Positions 31,028 to 43,190 of a stretch of DNA of 64,000 bases are shown here, in pieces. This stretch comes from Liopterus haemorrhoidalis (lineage: Eukaryota > Arthropoda > Insecta > Coleoptera > Dytiscidae), in NCBI GenBank assembly GCA_963971575.1, contig OZ020622.1, positions 12,314,279 to 12,378,278 on the forward strand, read 5' to 3'. The position numbers and the translations under genes were made by a program. Every line of letters begins with the position of its first letter. The stretch's first letter is position 1. The notes below the pieces were generated by a model that was not told where the DNA came from, did no database searches, and saw only the letters and a program-made list of their open reading frames with translations.

Positions 31028-33021
31028 ACATTATTTGTGAAAATTGTGAATTAAAATAAAAAATCATAGTTCAAAAACGGTTAAAGAAAATACCTGAGGT
31101 TAGAATTTTTGGATTACGCGTAGTTTATTTAGTCTAGAAAAAAATAGGCCTTATTCCTTTTGCGTATTTTAAAATTATGACAAATTTTAATAGGGCGTGA
31201 TTTATAGAAAATCTTTGCATGTCAAAAACGAAATGTAAAGACCTGCGGTTCATATTTTTGAAATTTTGAGGTCCTAATTGACTAGTAACCATATTTTGAA
31301 AAAAAAAAATAAAAATAATTTTTCCCATTTTTTTTTTTTTTTTTTTAAATTTTGATAAATCCTAACTAAAAAATAGTAAGGGATACAAATCTGCGGTTTG
31401 AATTTTTAAAACTCTCCTACATTTTTTAATCTAAGAAAAAATTTGGGCTTTAATGAATCGATTATTAAGTTTTGTATGGGCAGTAATCCAAAACCCTTGA
31501 AAAAAGCCAAAAATCGAAAAAATCATAAGGGGTAGACCTTAAAAAAATCATGATTTTTAAGCAAAACATTTTTGTCTCCGATTTTAACAAATATGTGTTT
31601 TTGGTCATAGATCAAGAAAATTTGGTCCATATTGAAGTTCGGGCAAATGTTCTGGAATCAAAAACTACAAAAGTATGAATTTTTAAAATATTTTTTTCAT
31701 AATCCTCACCCCAAAATAAGCTTAAAACTATATTTTGGCTATAATCGGAGTAAATTTTTTTTTTCAGCAAAATTTCAAAAATTTAGGAAAAATATATATT
31801 ATTATTTTTTAATTGGTTTTCTTATACATTTTTAGGCCTTAGATCACAAATATATGGTCACTTTTATGTTACGGTCTAAAATTTTGACATTTACAGCAAA
31901 AAAAAACGACAGATCCAAACAATACATTCGTTTCGTATTGTGACGTAACTGCACTGATTCGCCGACGCTAGTATACTAAACAAATTTATTGTATATGTAG
32001 ACTCTACCTACAATATTTTAGTAATAAAAAATCATTGAAAAATTAACAAAAATCACAGAAAAAGTACAAAAGATCATAAAAAAATTAACAAAAAATCTTT
32101 TAAAAACCCATTTATAAACTTTTCGCTGACCACTTAAATTTTCTAAGGACCACCAGTGGTCCGCAGACCACCGATTGGGAAACACTGATCTTTAGAATCA
32201 CCGGTGCAATGCCGGGTAATTCAATAATCAGCCCGGTAATCAAGTTCACACTATTTTTTTAATATTTAATTTTTATATCTCTAGTTATTTTTCGTGTGGC
32301 TATCACCAAAAGAGAATCCCTAACATGGTAAATACAGATGAAGAAACATCGTAAATGTAATAATACTGGCTTGTCTCTCTATTACGGCAGTTATCTATGA
32401 GGAAAAAACTATGGTTTTTGGCGTTATTCTTTAAAGATTCCATTTTCATTGAATTCAGTTAATTTACTATTAAATGGAAAGAAAAACTGGACATAGTATC
32501 TTTTGTTTCAAAGTCTGTAAGGTATCAGTAGTTATAGCACCTATTTTTAGTTTTTCTAGAAACAAATCCTGTTAAAATAGTCAATTAATTCTCTCTTCTG
32601 CTTTTTTATTTAGGATGTCCTCCGTTTTCCTGCATTTAATATAAGATCTATATCTTAACGATCTTATCCTCCATTTTATGAAAGTTTCCTTAATAGTTGG
32701 GTAAAATTTAATTAGTAGTAAGTCAGAGAAACTTAGGTTATGAGTGTAAGAAGATGGTCTAGACGGGACCAGGTGACTAATGTTTGTAACGTGAGGAGAA
32801 TACCTAGAGTGACTACACCTAGTAAAAACTAATGTATATTAACTAAATGTATAAGACAGATGTATGAAAATAAATAGAAACAGTACAAGAAATACCTGAT
32901 GAATATTCTGTGTGGAAATTTATGAAATTAATGACGTTTCAACTTGATTAATGTATTGAAATTTGTATTATATGTAGTTTAACAGTACAAAGTGACGAAG
33001 GCTACCTTTTAAGTTTTTACA
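31028..33021. other. Low-complexity AT-rich region with one hAT-type end
   Basis: The first 900 bp are A/T-run-rich with spurious short frames. At 32125-32187 GGACCACCAGTGGTCCGCAG and then GATTGGGAAACACTG form a hAT-like right end (in reverse CAGTGTTTCCCAATC); no left partner was found. Nothing recognised in 32200-33021. Confidence 0.4.
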
Positions 33022-34110
33022 AAAACTAAGAAAGATTATTTTTTTGGAATAAACTGTTTTATTGCTTTTCAAAATATTCGCCTTTAAGATTTATACACAT
33101 TTGCATGAGTTCAAACCAATTCTCGAAAAAAAATTTCCACTCTGAAATTGGTATCTCAAAAACATGGTTTTCGTAGACTTCTACAGCTTCTTGAGGTGAT
33201 CGCTGTACACGCATTTTTTGTTTGACATTGAGGAACAAAAAAGAAAGTCGTTAGGGGATAAATCAGGTGAATACGAGCAATGAGACATTAATTCGATGTT
33301 TCTTTCCTTCAAATAATCAATTGTTTGACGTCCTGTATCATGATAAATAATGATGCGACGTTTTTGGTTGTTTTTCCTGATTTTGTCGATGAGTTCTGGC
33401 AAATAAATTGTTGTATACCATTCAGCATTAACTGTTCCCCGATCTTCTAAAGGAATGGTTGCAACATGTCCAGTACAACCGAAAAAACAAGCGATCATTT
33501 TCTTGGAAATAATTTGTGAACGAACAACGTTTGTGGGTTTCGGTTCATCTGGGAAGACCCAAACAGTGGATTGTTGCTTTATTTCCGGTTCATATGAATA
33601 AATCCAAGTTTCGTCTCCTTTAATGATGTTGTAAACGGATTTTGCAGTGCCTAGGTTGAATTTTTTTAGCATTCCGTTACATCAATCAACACGAACCTTT
33701 TTTTGAGCTTCGATAAAATTATGCAATCCATCGGGAACAGATCTTTTTCACAGCTAAATGTTCATGCAAAATCGAATGTATTGCAGTCTGCGATATGACA
33801 AAGGATGCCTCTATCTCACGGTAAGTCACATGCCTATCATCTTCAATCAGTTTGCACACTGCGATGTTTTTTTGAATCAAAACCGATTTTGGTCGACCTT
33901 CACGAGATTCATCACTGACAAACGCACGACCAATACGAAATTCTGTAAACCAATTGAAAATAGTCTTTTCTGATGGTGCTTCATTACCAAAAGTTGAACG
34001 ATGCGAATCTATGCAATGTTGTTGAGTTAGGCCTTTACTAAAATCATCCAACGATAACCTTCCTGACTAATATCAATATTTTCACAAACTTGTTTTTCAA
34101 ACGACGCCGC
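33022..34110 (-). pseudogene. mariner Mar-A copy 2, broken transposase
   Basis: Homologue of the element at 3.6-4.8 kb. N-terminal frame 34051-33719: LTQQHCIDSHRSTFG, EKTIFNWFTEF, EGRPKSV, a complete second HTH (REIEASFVISQTAIHSIL) and KKICSRW. After a frameshift and small loss, frame 33672-33181: GDETWIYSYEPE keeps the first Asp; the second Asp (IIIYHDTG) and third (PDLSPNDF) are separated by only about 29 residues by count, so roughly five residues are missing from the DD34D spacing. Exact ends are unclear. Confidence 0.85.
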
Positions 34111-34119
34111 TCAATCTTT

Positions 34120-34967
34120 CGTCGCGATAGCGCCCATTGATCGTAGCACCCCAATGCAACGCATCCATTGTGGAGCTGGCACTGCATATGGTAACGCGAG
34201 TAACCGTTCAGAGCTCTAAATTTAATACATTATACGTTGTCGATTGTCGATAGTTTTCCAAACTTGTAGTTAGTGAGTTGTTTTAATGAGACAGACATAT
34301 CAACATATTACTTATCTCAGACTACATCAGAGAGAACATTTACATTGTATGCCTTTATATGACCTAACAAAATGTCATTTACATTACAACAAATCTCGCC
34401 CAAAATTACAAAGACGAACAGAAAATATGATCAATTTAGGTATCAAGGTTAGGTTTAGTTAGTAAAAATCTAGGACAGCAGAATTAGGAAAACGCTAATA
34501 GATAATAAATATTTTACGAAGACACCATAGTTGGTCTAAAGACACACAGATGTCGCACTATTCGTAACACACTAATTTTCTTAGTTTGCACTAATTTAGT
34601 TATTCGCAGCGCACAATGCCTAGTCAACTAATTTCAAGAGCTGTGAATGTAGCCTAACCAATCAAATATTACAGTTTTTAGAATCTTATATCTGAAGAAC
34701 AGTATCTTCGACAATACTGAAATATTTATAAAATTGTTAAAACATTTAGATTTAACCCTTTGAAATTTTTCCAGACACAAGGATAACTGGCATTAAAGTT
34801 GTGGCTCCTTATATTTTATTATTTATAGGGTATTTGTGGGAATGTTAATGATCCCACCTTTGAACTAGATTGCCAACCAAAATTAAATTCATCAAAAATT
34901 AAAACGTCTAGCATTCGTGTCTGTTGGCCTCTTCCACTTAATAAATATCCACGAAACACTGAAATGT
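34120..34967. other. No recognisable gene
   Basis: No coding pattern or paired ends noted. Confidence 0.5.
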
Positions 34968-35690
34968 AGAGCCGTTTTTTCGCCTAGGCCAACGAGGCCA
35001 TAACCTAGGGCCCGATTATATTAAGTTGTTACATAAGTTCGTTCGTTTTTTTCACATTTTATTCAATAAAATATACATTCTAAAAAAAACTTTTATTATC
35101 AAATGTACTATCCATTATTTTCTATCACTTTGGACAAACGCTCAGGAAATTTCATAATGGCATCTCTCCAAAAGGTTACGTCTTTGCTCTCGAAAAATCT
35201 GTAGAGGTGAATTTTGATATCGTCCAAAGATGCGAGATTTTGGCCGTTAAGGGAATTTTGTAGAGAGCGGAACAAATGGTAGTCGGAGCATATGGTCCAG
35301 ACATCGCACCATCCAACTACCATTTGTTCTGATTTTTACAAAATTTATCGAGAGCAAAGACGGAACCTTCTGGAAAGATGGTATTATGAGCATTTGTCCA
35401 AAGTGATAGAAAATATTGGGCAGTACATTTGATAATAAAAGTTTTTTTTAGAATGTATATTTTATTGTAAAAGGTGAAAAAAAAACGAACGGACTTATGT
35501 AACAACCCAATATAAAGGGTCCGGTCGCCGGTCTTAGTTTTATTTTGTAAAGTACAGATTTTACAAAAAAATAAATAAGTAAATAACAAAATGAATAACA
35601 TTAACATTATAAATACACCAGGAAATTCATATTTCAGACGAAGTCCTGTTATAGAATTATGTATGTAAAATGTATTGGGCCTAAGAAGAA
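34968..35690 (+). repeat. CCTAGGCC repeat, copy 1, split by a mariner
   Basis: Flanking parts 34968-35020 and 35511-35690 together match copy 2 (35918-36142): GTTTTTTCGCCTAGGCCAAC, CCTAGGGYCCGATTA, GGGTCCGG, then CATTATAAATA and TATGTATGTAAAAT. Probably a non-autonomous DNA transposon (copy 2 begins CAGGGCTG, hAT-like); the superfamily is not settled. Confidence 0.7.
35021..35510. mobile_element. Mar-E: mariner folded into a long inverted duplication
   Basis: Ends TTAAGTTGTTACATAAGTTC and (reverse) TTGGGTTGTTACATAAGTCC, flanked by TA at 35019-35020 and 35511-35512. Both halves contain the end of a mariner transposase gene in opposite orientation, so pairing extends over roughly 190 bp from each end. 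The minus-strand frame 35323-35108 (SDYHLFRSLQNSLNG, FPERLSKVIENNG) carries the third catalytic Asp and the C-terminus; the right half repeats part of it. Copy 2 of the host repeat (35955-35970) shows the empty site. Confidence 0.85.
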
Positions 35691-35917
35691 ATATTTATTT
35701 ACGAGATTTGGAAAAAAGAAAATAAACGAATTGCGCACTTTGAAAATACCAAGTAAGTCGAGAGGGGAAAAAAGTGATTCGCTAATTAATAATTAAAGAT
35801 AATTAATTGAATGATAATAAACTGATTATGGGAAAGCAATGGAGCACAGGGGAGTGAAGGTTTAGTGACGATATCAAATGGAGGATGAAGATATTCGATG
35901 CAATAGTGAAGAGTATC

Positions 35918-36142
35918 CAGGGCTGTTTTTTCGCCTAGGCCAACGAGGCCATGGCCTAGGGTCCGATTATTTAAGGGGTCCGGGCGCCGGTCTTAATTTT
36001 GTTTTGTAGAGTTACTGATTTAACAAAAAAATAAATAAATAAATAACAAAATGAATAACACTAACATTATAAATATACCAGAAAATTCAAATTTCAGATG
36101 AACTCCTGTTCGGCATTACAGAATTTATGTATGTAAAATCTA
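35918..36142 (+). repeat. CCTAGGCC repeat, copy 2
   Basis: Begins CAGGGCTGTTTTTTCGCCTA and runs colinear with copy 1 minus its mariner, to AAAATC at 36140, where another mariner (Mar-F) is inserted. Confidence 0.7.
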
Positions 36143-37181
36143 TTGGGTTGATGTAAAATTAACGACGATTTTTTTGTTCTGTTTTTGTATATAAGTTTAT
36201 CCAAAAAAAAAAATGCTGTATGGAGATGATCGAGCTGAGCCAGATAGACGTCGCTGTTGATATTGAATTGCCGTTTGCCGTTTTTGTGCGGAATCCCCTT
36301 CTGTTTACGCTCATCATCTTCATTCCACCAATAGCAAATGTCGTTTGCAATGATCTCCCAATGGATGATTCCTCTTCCACCATACGCACCACATTGCCTT
36401 CTTACTGTGGGCACCTTTTACTATTCCGTTCGGTGTTTCACCCGGAGATACACAAACCTTTCTTTTGACATTTTTGAAGAGCAACCACGATTCATCACCA
36501 ATGACAAGATTTTTCAAAAATGACGATTGCTCGTTTCTCTGCAGCAATTCGGTAAAAATTCTTACTCGATCGGCTTTTTTGTTGTCGGAGAGTTCGCAAG
36601 GCACCCATCCAGCCAATTTCCACACTTTTCCAAGCTTTTTTAGGCAACGGACGATCGTGGATTGGTTGACAATGAAGTCTTCAGCCAGTAGCCGGGTTGT
36701 CATGCTATCGTCCTCTTCCACGGCTGACAAAAGTGCCTGATCGTCGAAATCCGATGGCCGTCCTCTTCCTTTATCATCCTTAAAACTTGTGTCACCCGAT
36801 TTGAACTTGTGGGACCATCTTTCAACTAGTTTTTGACTGATTATTCCTTTGCCGAAAAGCTCTTTGAGATCGCGAAATAACTGTACCGCTTTCCATTCTT
36901 TCTCGAAGTGGTAGAGCATTATATTGTCACAATTATGATATAATTGTATGCTAATGTCCCAATTCCTTGAGCGGCCTTTAGGCGGTGTAGGTCGTGGTTG
37001 CTCACTTGCGGTTTTGGGAATTAAAGAATGTGCAGAGTGTTTCGTGTTTGTCAACATAAGTTTTGAACTACTTTCTAATGTGTTGATAAACATTATTCAA
37101 TTGTGCCGACTATGGTCTTTAATTGCTGCCAACTATTACACAAATGAATATTGTTTCCAAAACAATTGAGGTAGGACCTGA
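36143..37181 (-). mobile_element. mariner Mar-F (Hsmar1-like), deletion derivative
   Basis: The left end TTGGGTTGATGTAAAATTAA follows TA at 36141-36142. The right end in reverse, TCAGGTCCTACCTCAATTG, follows TA at 37182-37183. The ends match only weakly (shared GGT core), so the right boundary is less certain. The transposase is C-terminally deleted. Confidence 0.7.
36208..36930 (-). pseudogene. mariner transposase lacking its C-terminal half (Mar-F)
   Basis: Clear Hsmar1/cecropia-type sequence: VERWSHKFKSGDTSF, GRGRPSDFDDQALLSAVEED, second HTH (RLLAEDFIVNQSTIVRCLKK), WKLAGWVPCELSDN, first Asp in GDESWLLFKN, then CVSPGETPNG and CVWWKR. A frameshift follows CVWW; the next frame gives GIIHWEII, an insertion of about 20 codons and NINSDVYLAQLDHLH, where the gene ends. 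Second and third Asp are missing. Confidence 0.85.
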
Positions 37182-37187
37182 TATCAT

Positions 37188-37565
37188 AGTGTCCTGGTTA
37201 ACATGTATAAAATGGTCTTAGGTAATAGAGTCGGGAGTCAGTTATTCAGTAGTTATTCATTCGATCATTTTTGTGAGCACGCTACCCAAGGACCAGCCCA
37301 GCTGTTCAAGTCACCAATCCGAGATGTGAGTGCCGTCTACAAGGCTTCTCCACGTGTTCGCCTCATGCGGATGCTTGGGGTGGTTCGACCGATCCTGGAG
37401 AAGCCGGGGCAAGAACGGGTCTTACATCAGCTATTAACAGACAACACCAGCAGCCATTCTGACAGTTAATTGTATTCTGATGTAAAATTATTATTTTATA
37501 ATAAATTTTGTAGAAAAGATCTCCGTTCTTGAATCCACCCCGTGTCAATATGACGAACATGAATA
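37188..37565 (+). repeat. Possible solo LTR or unclassified insertion
   Basis: Starts TGTCCTGGTTAAC with TATAAAA at 37207, has AATAAA at 37499 and ends near GACGAACA, the TG...CA and signal layout of an LTR. No target-site duplication or primer-binding site was seen. An 88-codon frame (37203-37469) has no recognisable motif. Confidence 0.25.
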
Positions 37566-37845
37566 TGATTTTCGACACGCATTTTTTTCACCTAAAAACA
37601 GAAGAATATTTGTATAATTATTACATAAAACAAGCGTCATTTTTCTAAGCGTCTAAAAAAAATTTGCTTCAACCAATAATTTTAGTAAAATAAATATAGC
37701 GGTAATGAATAATCCAAGTTAAAAATTAGATCTCAAAATCGTTGCAATCGCTTAAATAATTTTTTTTGTTCTTAATTTGACTTGACTTCTCCTGGGAGGA
37801 AGGCCTGTTAAATACCTATGGCCTAGGAACCTTACAATTCATAAG

Positions 37846-37893
37846 AAGGTCCTGCAGAAATGTGTGAAAATATACACTTCACATCAATTTTTC
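37846..37893 (+). mobile_element. HINE 3' end fragment
   Basis: GAAATGTGTGAAAATATACA followed by CTTCACATCAATTTTT is the terminal stem-loop and 3' end shared by the four HINE copies. One stem base differs; no HINE body precedes it. Confidence 0.65.
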
Positions 37894-38762
37894 TATTCAG
37901 AAAACTATATGTTCATTTCTAGTAATAAATAATACCTATCACCTTCCATATTAACTAGGGGAAGTAACTTCCCCTAAGTATAGAAATTTCAAAACGTAAT
38001 ATGTTTTCGCAAGTCACTCCCTGATGCGTTTAAAAACAGCGGGTGGCATTGCACCCCTCTCTCGAAAAATTATTAGCCGCAAAATTGCTTTCACACCTTT
38101 TTTTATTAATTTATAAATATTTTTCCAGATTGAAAAAAATCTAAATAAAAATATACGAAACGAAAAATATTTGTCTTTGTGGTTATAAATCAAAACTAAG
38201 ATCAAAAGAAAAAAAATTTGGATAATACCAATCCGTATTTTATCCTCGGGGTTTACAAAATGGCGTTCTTGAGAAATTGTATCTAACGTTGTTCGGATGG
38301 AAGTGAACTGAAGAGCTCCGAATTGTTTACGTGCATTGTTGTTAATACAATACGTACACTTTGTCTTCAGTATCGACAGAAAAACAATGAAAAAAACTTA
38401 AAAATACATTGAAGTGAAAGGACTGGCTAAAATTCGTATATTTTGTTAAGAATACTTATAAGAGTTCTTCAAAATTAAATTTTTCCACAAAAGCATAGAA
38501 TATAAGACACAGAGGATCGATAAACCTAGATATGAGAGATGGTTGCTCAATAAGATTTTCAGATTATTAACTCCTATATCTACACAAGAAACTATAATTT
38601 TTGTCGAACACACTGTTCTTTATTCACTAATTATGTTGTATATCAGTGAATACTATAGTGGATTTATTAATCACACTGGTAAAATACAGCAACTGACTGT
38701 TAATTTTAGAAAATTATGAGGTTTTGTCGATATCTTTTGTAAAGATGCATGGTTTGGAAACA
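37894..38762. other. No recognisable gene
   Basis: AT-rich; nothing supported. Confidence 0.5.
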
Positions 38763-38764
38763 TA

Positions 38765-39512
38765 CGAGGGATGTTTCCAAAGTTCTGGGAATTTAGCTAT
38801 AATTTTTATTATTTTGTTAATTTTCGTCAATATTACAATGTAGTTTTTCAACATAATCTCTATTTAACTGAATACATATATCCCAACGATAAACTAATTT
38901 TTTTAAGCCGTCCTCAAAGAACTTTTTCGGTGTCTCCTCAATCGACCTATTCCAACAGCCTTGGCACCCAGCGCGGTGAAACCTTGCTAACGCCCAAACA
39001 ATCATACAAGATGTCATGAACTTGTCGTGTACCTATCCCTAGGCGCACACTAATTTGACGAATAGTCATTCGCCTGTCCTATTTCAGTAGGTCTTCGACG
39101 GCAGTAATGTTTCTTTCATTTACCGACGTGTTTGGGCGCCCACTGCGTGGATCGTCTTCTAGTGATGTTCTACCGGTTTTAAAACGATCGATCCACCGAT
39201 AAACAGTACTTTTGGATTCTGCAGACTCACCAAATACTCCTTGCAGACGCTGAATAATTTCTGTTGTTTTCACACCTTCTTTCCACAAAAAGAAAATTAT
39301 TGCTCTTTGAGATTTTGCTGCGTCTTCCGTGGTTACAAAAACAGTGCTATGAAAACGCGTCTATATCAGTCGAAACCCTAAATCAGACTGAACAATATTG
39401 CACTAGATAGTTGCATAAACATGTCAAGACTTGTCTGGCACCAATAACATTGCCTATAAGTTCTGCGTAATTTAACTATAGCACAATTCTCAGAATTAGG
39501 AAACATCCCTCG
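38765..39512 (-). mobile_element. mariner Mar-G, deletion derivative
   Basis: Inverted ends starting CGAGGGATGTTTCC (weaker pairing to about 40 bp), flanked by TA at 38763-38764 and 39513-39514. 748 bp; the central gene part is missing. Confidence 0.9.
38817..39330 (-). pseudogene. mariner transposase ends joined by deletion (Mar-G)
   Basis: N-terminal frame 39288-39079: LWKEGVKTTEIIQRL-type start (here MWKEG), GVFGESAESKSTVYRW, GRPNTSVNERNITAVEDLL. The second HTH (MTIRQISVRL-like) is readable with a stop, then the protein jumps to PKKFFEDGLKKLVYRW and LNRDYVEK, the extreme C-terminus (about 38850-38920). All catalytic Asp are missing. Confidence 0.8.
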
Positions 39513-39519
39513 TACATAA

Positions 39520-39952
39520 GTATGGGACTATCATCGTCATCATCAATCAGCCGTTTCGATCCACTGCTGGATATAAGCCTTCCTTAGTATTTCCCATCTT
39601 GTTTGGTCTTGGACTTCGTGCATCCAATTGGTAGCGATGCGTTTAATGTCGTCAGTCCAGCAAGTAGGTGGTCTTTCTCGAATCCGTTTATCTGCCCAAG
39701 GTCTCCATTGGAGTAAACGTTTATTCCAGCGTCCAACTTTTATTCTGTCCTGCCCATCTCCATTTCATTGTAGTTATTTTCACAAGGATGTCAATTACTT
39801 TAGTTTTGCTGCGAATTTCTGCATTAGATATTCTGTCTCTTAAGGTGATGCTCAATATGATTTGCTCCATGACTCTTTGAGCTATTTGAAGTTTTTTAGC
39901 TAAGGCTTTTGTTAAGAGTTAGGGTCTCAGCACCCAACAATAGTACATCGAT
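39520..39952 (-). pseudogene. Non-LTR ORF2 3' end (reverse copy)
   Basis: In reverse: GAETLTL-like start, QRVMEQIILSITLRDRISN, AEIRSKTKVIDIL, KWRWAGQ, then after frameshifts WRPWADKRIRERPPTCWTDD, IKRIATNWMHEVQDQTRW and AYIQQWIETAD, ending in GATGATGACGATGAT. Same family as 16030-16972. 5'-truncated and frame-shifted. It abuts a mariner fragment at about 39953. Confidence 0.85.
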
Positions 39953-40423
39953 GAATTTAATTTAACTTTTGGTGATGAAGCACCATCAAGGACTACTGTT
40001 CATCTATGGTTTGCCGACTTCAATCGTGGCCGTAGTTCTCTTAAGAACGAATTTCGTGAAGGTCGTCCTAAATTGGTTTTTGTTCCGGAAAACATTGATG
40101 CTGTGCGTGGACTGATACCGCAAGATCGTCATGTGACTTATAGTGAGATTGAGGTATCCTTGGGCATTAGAGGGACCAGTATACATTCCCTATTTCATGA
40201 ATATTTGGCCGTCAAAAAGATTTGTTCGCATTGAATCCCACATAATTTGATAATCGCAGAAAAAACCTCAATCGGATTGGAAAAAGTGCTTCGAAAATTG
40301 GTTCAAACGCATTCAAAACTATATTGATCTTCATGGAGAATATTTTGAAAAACAATAAAGCCACTTTTGTTGATAAATAATTGTATTTGATCTCAAATCC
40401 CGAAATATAAAAGGCAACCCTCG
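39953..40423 (+). mobile_element. mariner Mar-B, 5'-truncated and internally deleted
   Basis: Coding remnant: FGDEAPSRTTVHLWFADF, NEFREGRPKLVFVPENIDAV, RHVTYSEIEVSLGIRGTSIH, LAVKKICSH, stop, then after a deletion of the catalytic core DWKKCFENWFKRIQNYI, DLHGEYFEKQ and TAA. The right end in reverse (CGAGGGTTGCCTTTTATATT) is followed by TA at 40424-40425. The left terminal repeat is absent. Same family as 17479-17655. Confidence 0.85.
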
Positions 40424-40425
40424 TA

Positions 40426-41914
40426 CAATTGATTTTTTTTACTATTATTATTTTGCTCTCACCTGAAATTGTTTCATATTAAAAAAGAAAAATTCTCCAT
40501 AAATATGGTTCTTCTCGGACAGCAGTAAAGGGTTCCGCCAGGTCTAATTAATACTAGTTACCATACCCTACCACTTTGACCCTCTTAAATAGGTCTCTAA
40601 ATCCCTCCATTCACTTAGAGGCAGACAGGGATGCACAGCATTGATACCAAGTCATCATGAAATTGGCATCACTTGTTGGATACAAACAACTGATTCATGC
40701 CCCGAGGCAATGCATTGAGTGGAAACATATGAACAATATCTGTAGTTTTGTTTATACGATTATACTGTTTCACATTTGATTTGAATAAACTAAAATGAAT
40801 AGTGATTTACCAAGAAATCAAAATATAGAGACTATAATGGGGTGGATAAATCCGAAGGATACCAGATGACCACTACATTAAGTTAGTCTGGGACGAAGTT
40901 CCAAAGAAAAACATTTCGTAAGCCGTCTACGTTTGTGGTGATGATGTGACGAGTCGGTGACGAGTGGAAGGATGCATTGAAATCAGCTAGGATCCAGGAT
41001 AATAATGCTATGGAATAAGTAACTATTTTAGGGAGTTTTAAATTTTTATATTATAACAAATTCTTGAATATTGCATTTTTCTCTGTAGCTTCTGATATTT
41101 TCACTTATGTTCCAAATAAGACAGAGGGATCTTTCCTTTATCAATACCTTTTTTAAATCTCTTTCAGTTGAAATATACTATATTTTTCCTGCAAATCTCT
41201 ATCAGGTGCTGAAAAAAATATTTCCATTCAATATGAGGTACATTATTTGAAAATTTGTTCTTTTATAGACTTGGTACGTTGGTTCGTACGCATACAAACG
41301 CATGTTAAGATGTAGAATATCAAGTACAGAACAGGAGTATGCCTTTGAGGGAACAATCAATAGCAACTGTCTGCAATTGACAGTAGCTAGATATCACCAA
41401 TATTCAGAAACGCATGACCCTTTGTTCACATATAGAGATCGTAGGTTAATATTCTACTTAGTAGACGTCAACAAAAAAATAATATAACCAGTAAATTGTG
41501 GACAGAAGCATGCTGCATTAAAGAATTAGAAAAGAAGACCTAGTAATGCGAAAAGAAATGATATTGGGATAATAGGAAAATCGTTAAAATAATTCAAGAA
41601 ACTAGTAAATATTATAATAGTTGGAGGAATTATATTCTAAGAAATGTGCCAACAAATGTGGAATGGCGAATATTTATTAATTTAACAAATTTTTCGTAGT
41701 CTTTCGTGGACTAATATTTATTAAATCTGTTATTAGCTGATCTTTCCATTTTATGTCCTTCCCATTAGCAGACGAAATTAATATTACTTCATAGCTCTTA
41801 ATTGCGATTCTGGGAATGAAATTTTGTGAATATCTTTTATAATGATTGATCAGGTTGGCCATTTAATTTAAAATATTGATATTTCATTGATGTATTTCAT
41901 GGTACTTTGTACAT
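40426..41914. other. No recognisable gene
   Basis: AT-rich. Frames of about 60 codons at 41302-41487 (+) and 41677-41862 (-) show no recognisable motif, though the latter (KDIKWKDQLITDLINISPRK) faintly resembles the WRDQLxxDL motif near the end of RTE-like ORF2. Confidence 0.4.
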
Positions 41915-42035
41915 ATCTACAAATCGAGAATCTGCCACATATTCCGCGAGCGGTTTCAGAAATAAATACCTTTGTTCGCTAGCTGGTTGCACTGATTCTT
42001 AAAATGTATTTTGAGTTGATAAATTAAAGTCAACA
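41915..42035 (-). repeat. Dispersed repeat with CAACCAGCTGGCGAAC core, copy 3
   Basis: In reverse: GACTTTAATTTATCAACTC, CAACCAGCTAGCGAAC, CCGCTCGCGGA in the same order and spacing as at 9190-9300 and 22560-22690, with more changes. Confidence 0.65.
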
Positions 42036-42039
42036 TTTT

Positions 42040-43011
42040 TAATTAACCTGCATTTTAGCTTTTAAGCTGTAAATTAAATATTATGTTACAGAATTGTTGG
42101 TTGCCACTGTTGTATAAAGCTGGACTTTCTGTACTATTCACTCTTTCACTAACTACTTTGCAACTTCTTTCATCCGTTTCCTCAAATCGATAGTGTGTGA
42201 CAGTTTCTCGTTCAACACTGAAAGATATTATTTTTCTTTTGACAAGTTTCTGATCGCTTTTTACTTCCACCAAAAACTTATTTATACTCATTTCTTTAGT
42301 AATATATCTTTTTTGGTAATAATTATTTATTTTATTTTATTTTTTTTTGCAGTTAAATGATAATACTGCAAGCGATTGCCAAACTTATGTTGATTAAAAA
42401 ATAAGTTGAAATTGCGAGAAATAATTATAAAACTCTCATAGCAAAATAATTTAATATTATCTTATTGAATTCATAAATTTAAATTTATAGAATATAATAC
42501 TTGAATTTTTGTATAAAGCAATTAGCTGATTAAATAATTAAACAGATGAGCATTTCACCTGATTATTCGTGTGAAAAAGTAATCAAAAATTATTTGAACA
42601 TGAGGGGATATTCTGAGCGTTCAGCCGTGTTATGCATCTGGCAACAGAGCCGTAGAGAGGGCTGCGTTAGCACCAGCCGCGTATTAGGAAATTACAATTA
42701 CAAATTTATGATTAACGTTGAATAATTTTTGGATTTTGTTATCAATAATCAGCTGATAACACGACTGAATAAAATTTGAATAGGATAATAACAACAAAGG
42801 TAATAACAAGCTTCAGGTTCACGCTAGATTTCACCTAACTGTGCCATTTAATTTTCAGCTTTAAGTGCCATCTACGAATCAAATTACTAACAAATATTTT
42901 GGGTGTATAAGCTCGAAATATACACTCACCGACAAAACAAATTGGACAGTCTTGCGATATTCGAATACTGCGGCCATCTTATGCTACCATCTTTCAAATA
43001 ATTCTTCTACT
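42040..43011. other. No recognisable gene
   Basis: Mixed AT-rich sequence. CACTCACCGACAAAACAAAT after TA near 42926 resembles a Tc1-type end but has no partner. Confidence 0.4.
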
Positions 43012-43190
43012 TAGGGCCGCTTTTACAAACCTCGGATAAGTAGCGGTATAACTATCTGAGGTATAAGTTTATTCCAATGTTTATTCCAACGTTCGCTTTT
43101 ACAATGCATTTTTTATTCTCGGATAGTTATCCACGGAGATGTCGTAATATTCCACTCAAAGATACTTATTTTATTGTGTTATATATGTTG
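43012..43190. mobile_element. Possible Harbinger MITE remnant
   Basis: TTAGGGCCGCTTTTACAAAC, then TAACTATCTGAG and GGATAGTTATCC parallel the layout of the MITE at 49.6 kb (GGCCCGG...AACTATCTGACAG...GATAGTTATC) with a different terminal sequence. Low similarity; may be a related family. Confidence 0.3.

Noticed and set aside
37203..37469. 88-codon frame as a host gene
   Set aside because: No recognised motif and it lies within a possible LTR; not supported as a gene.
39953..40200. Host gene with HTH on the plus strand
   Set aside because: The protein pattern is that of a mariner transposase and a mariner terminal repeat lies downstream.
42926..42955. Tc1-type element starting CACTCACCGACAAAAC
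   Set aside because: Only one end is visible; no inverted partner or transposase remnant found nearby.
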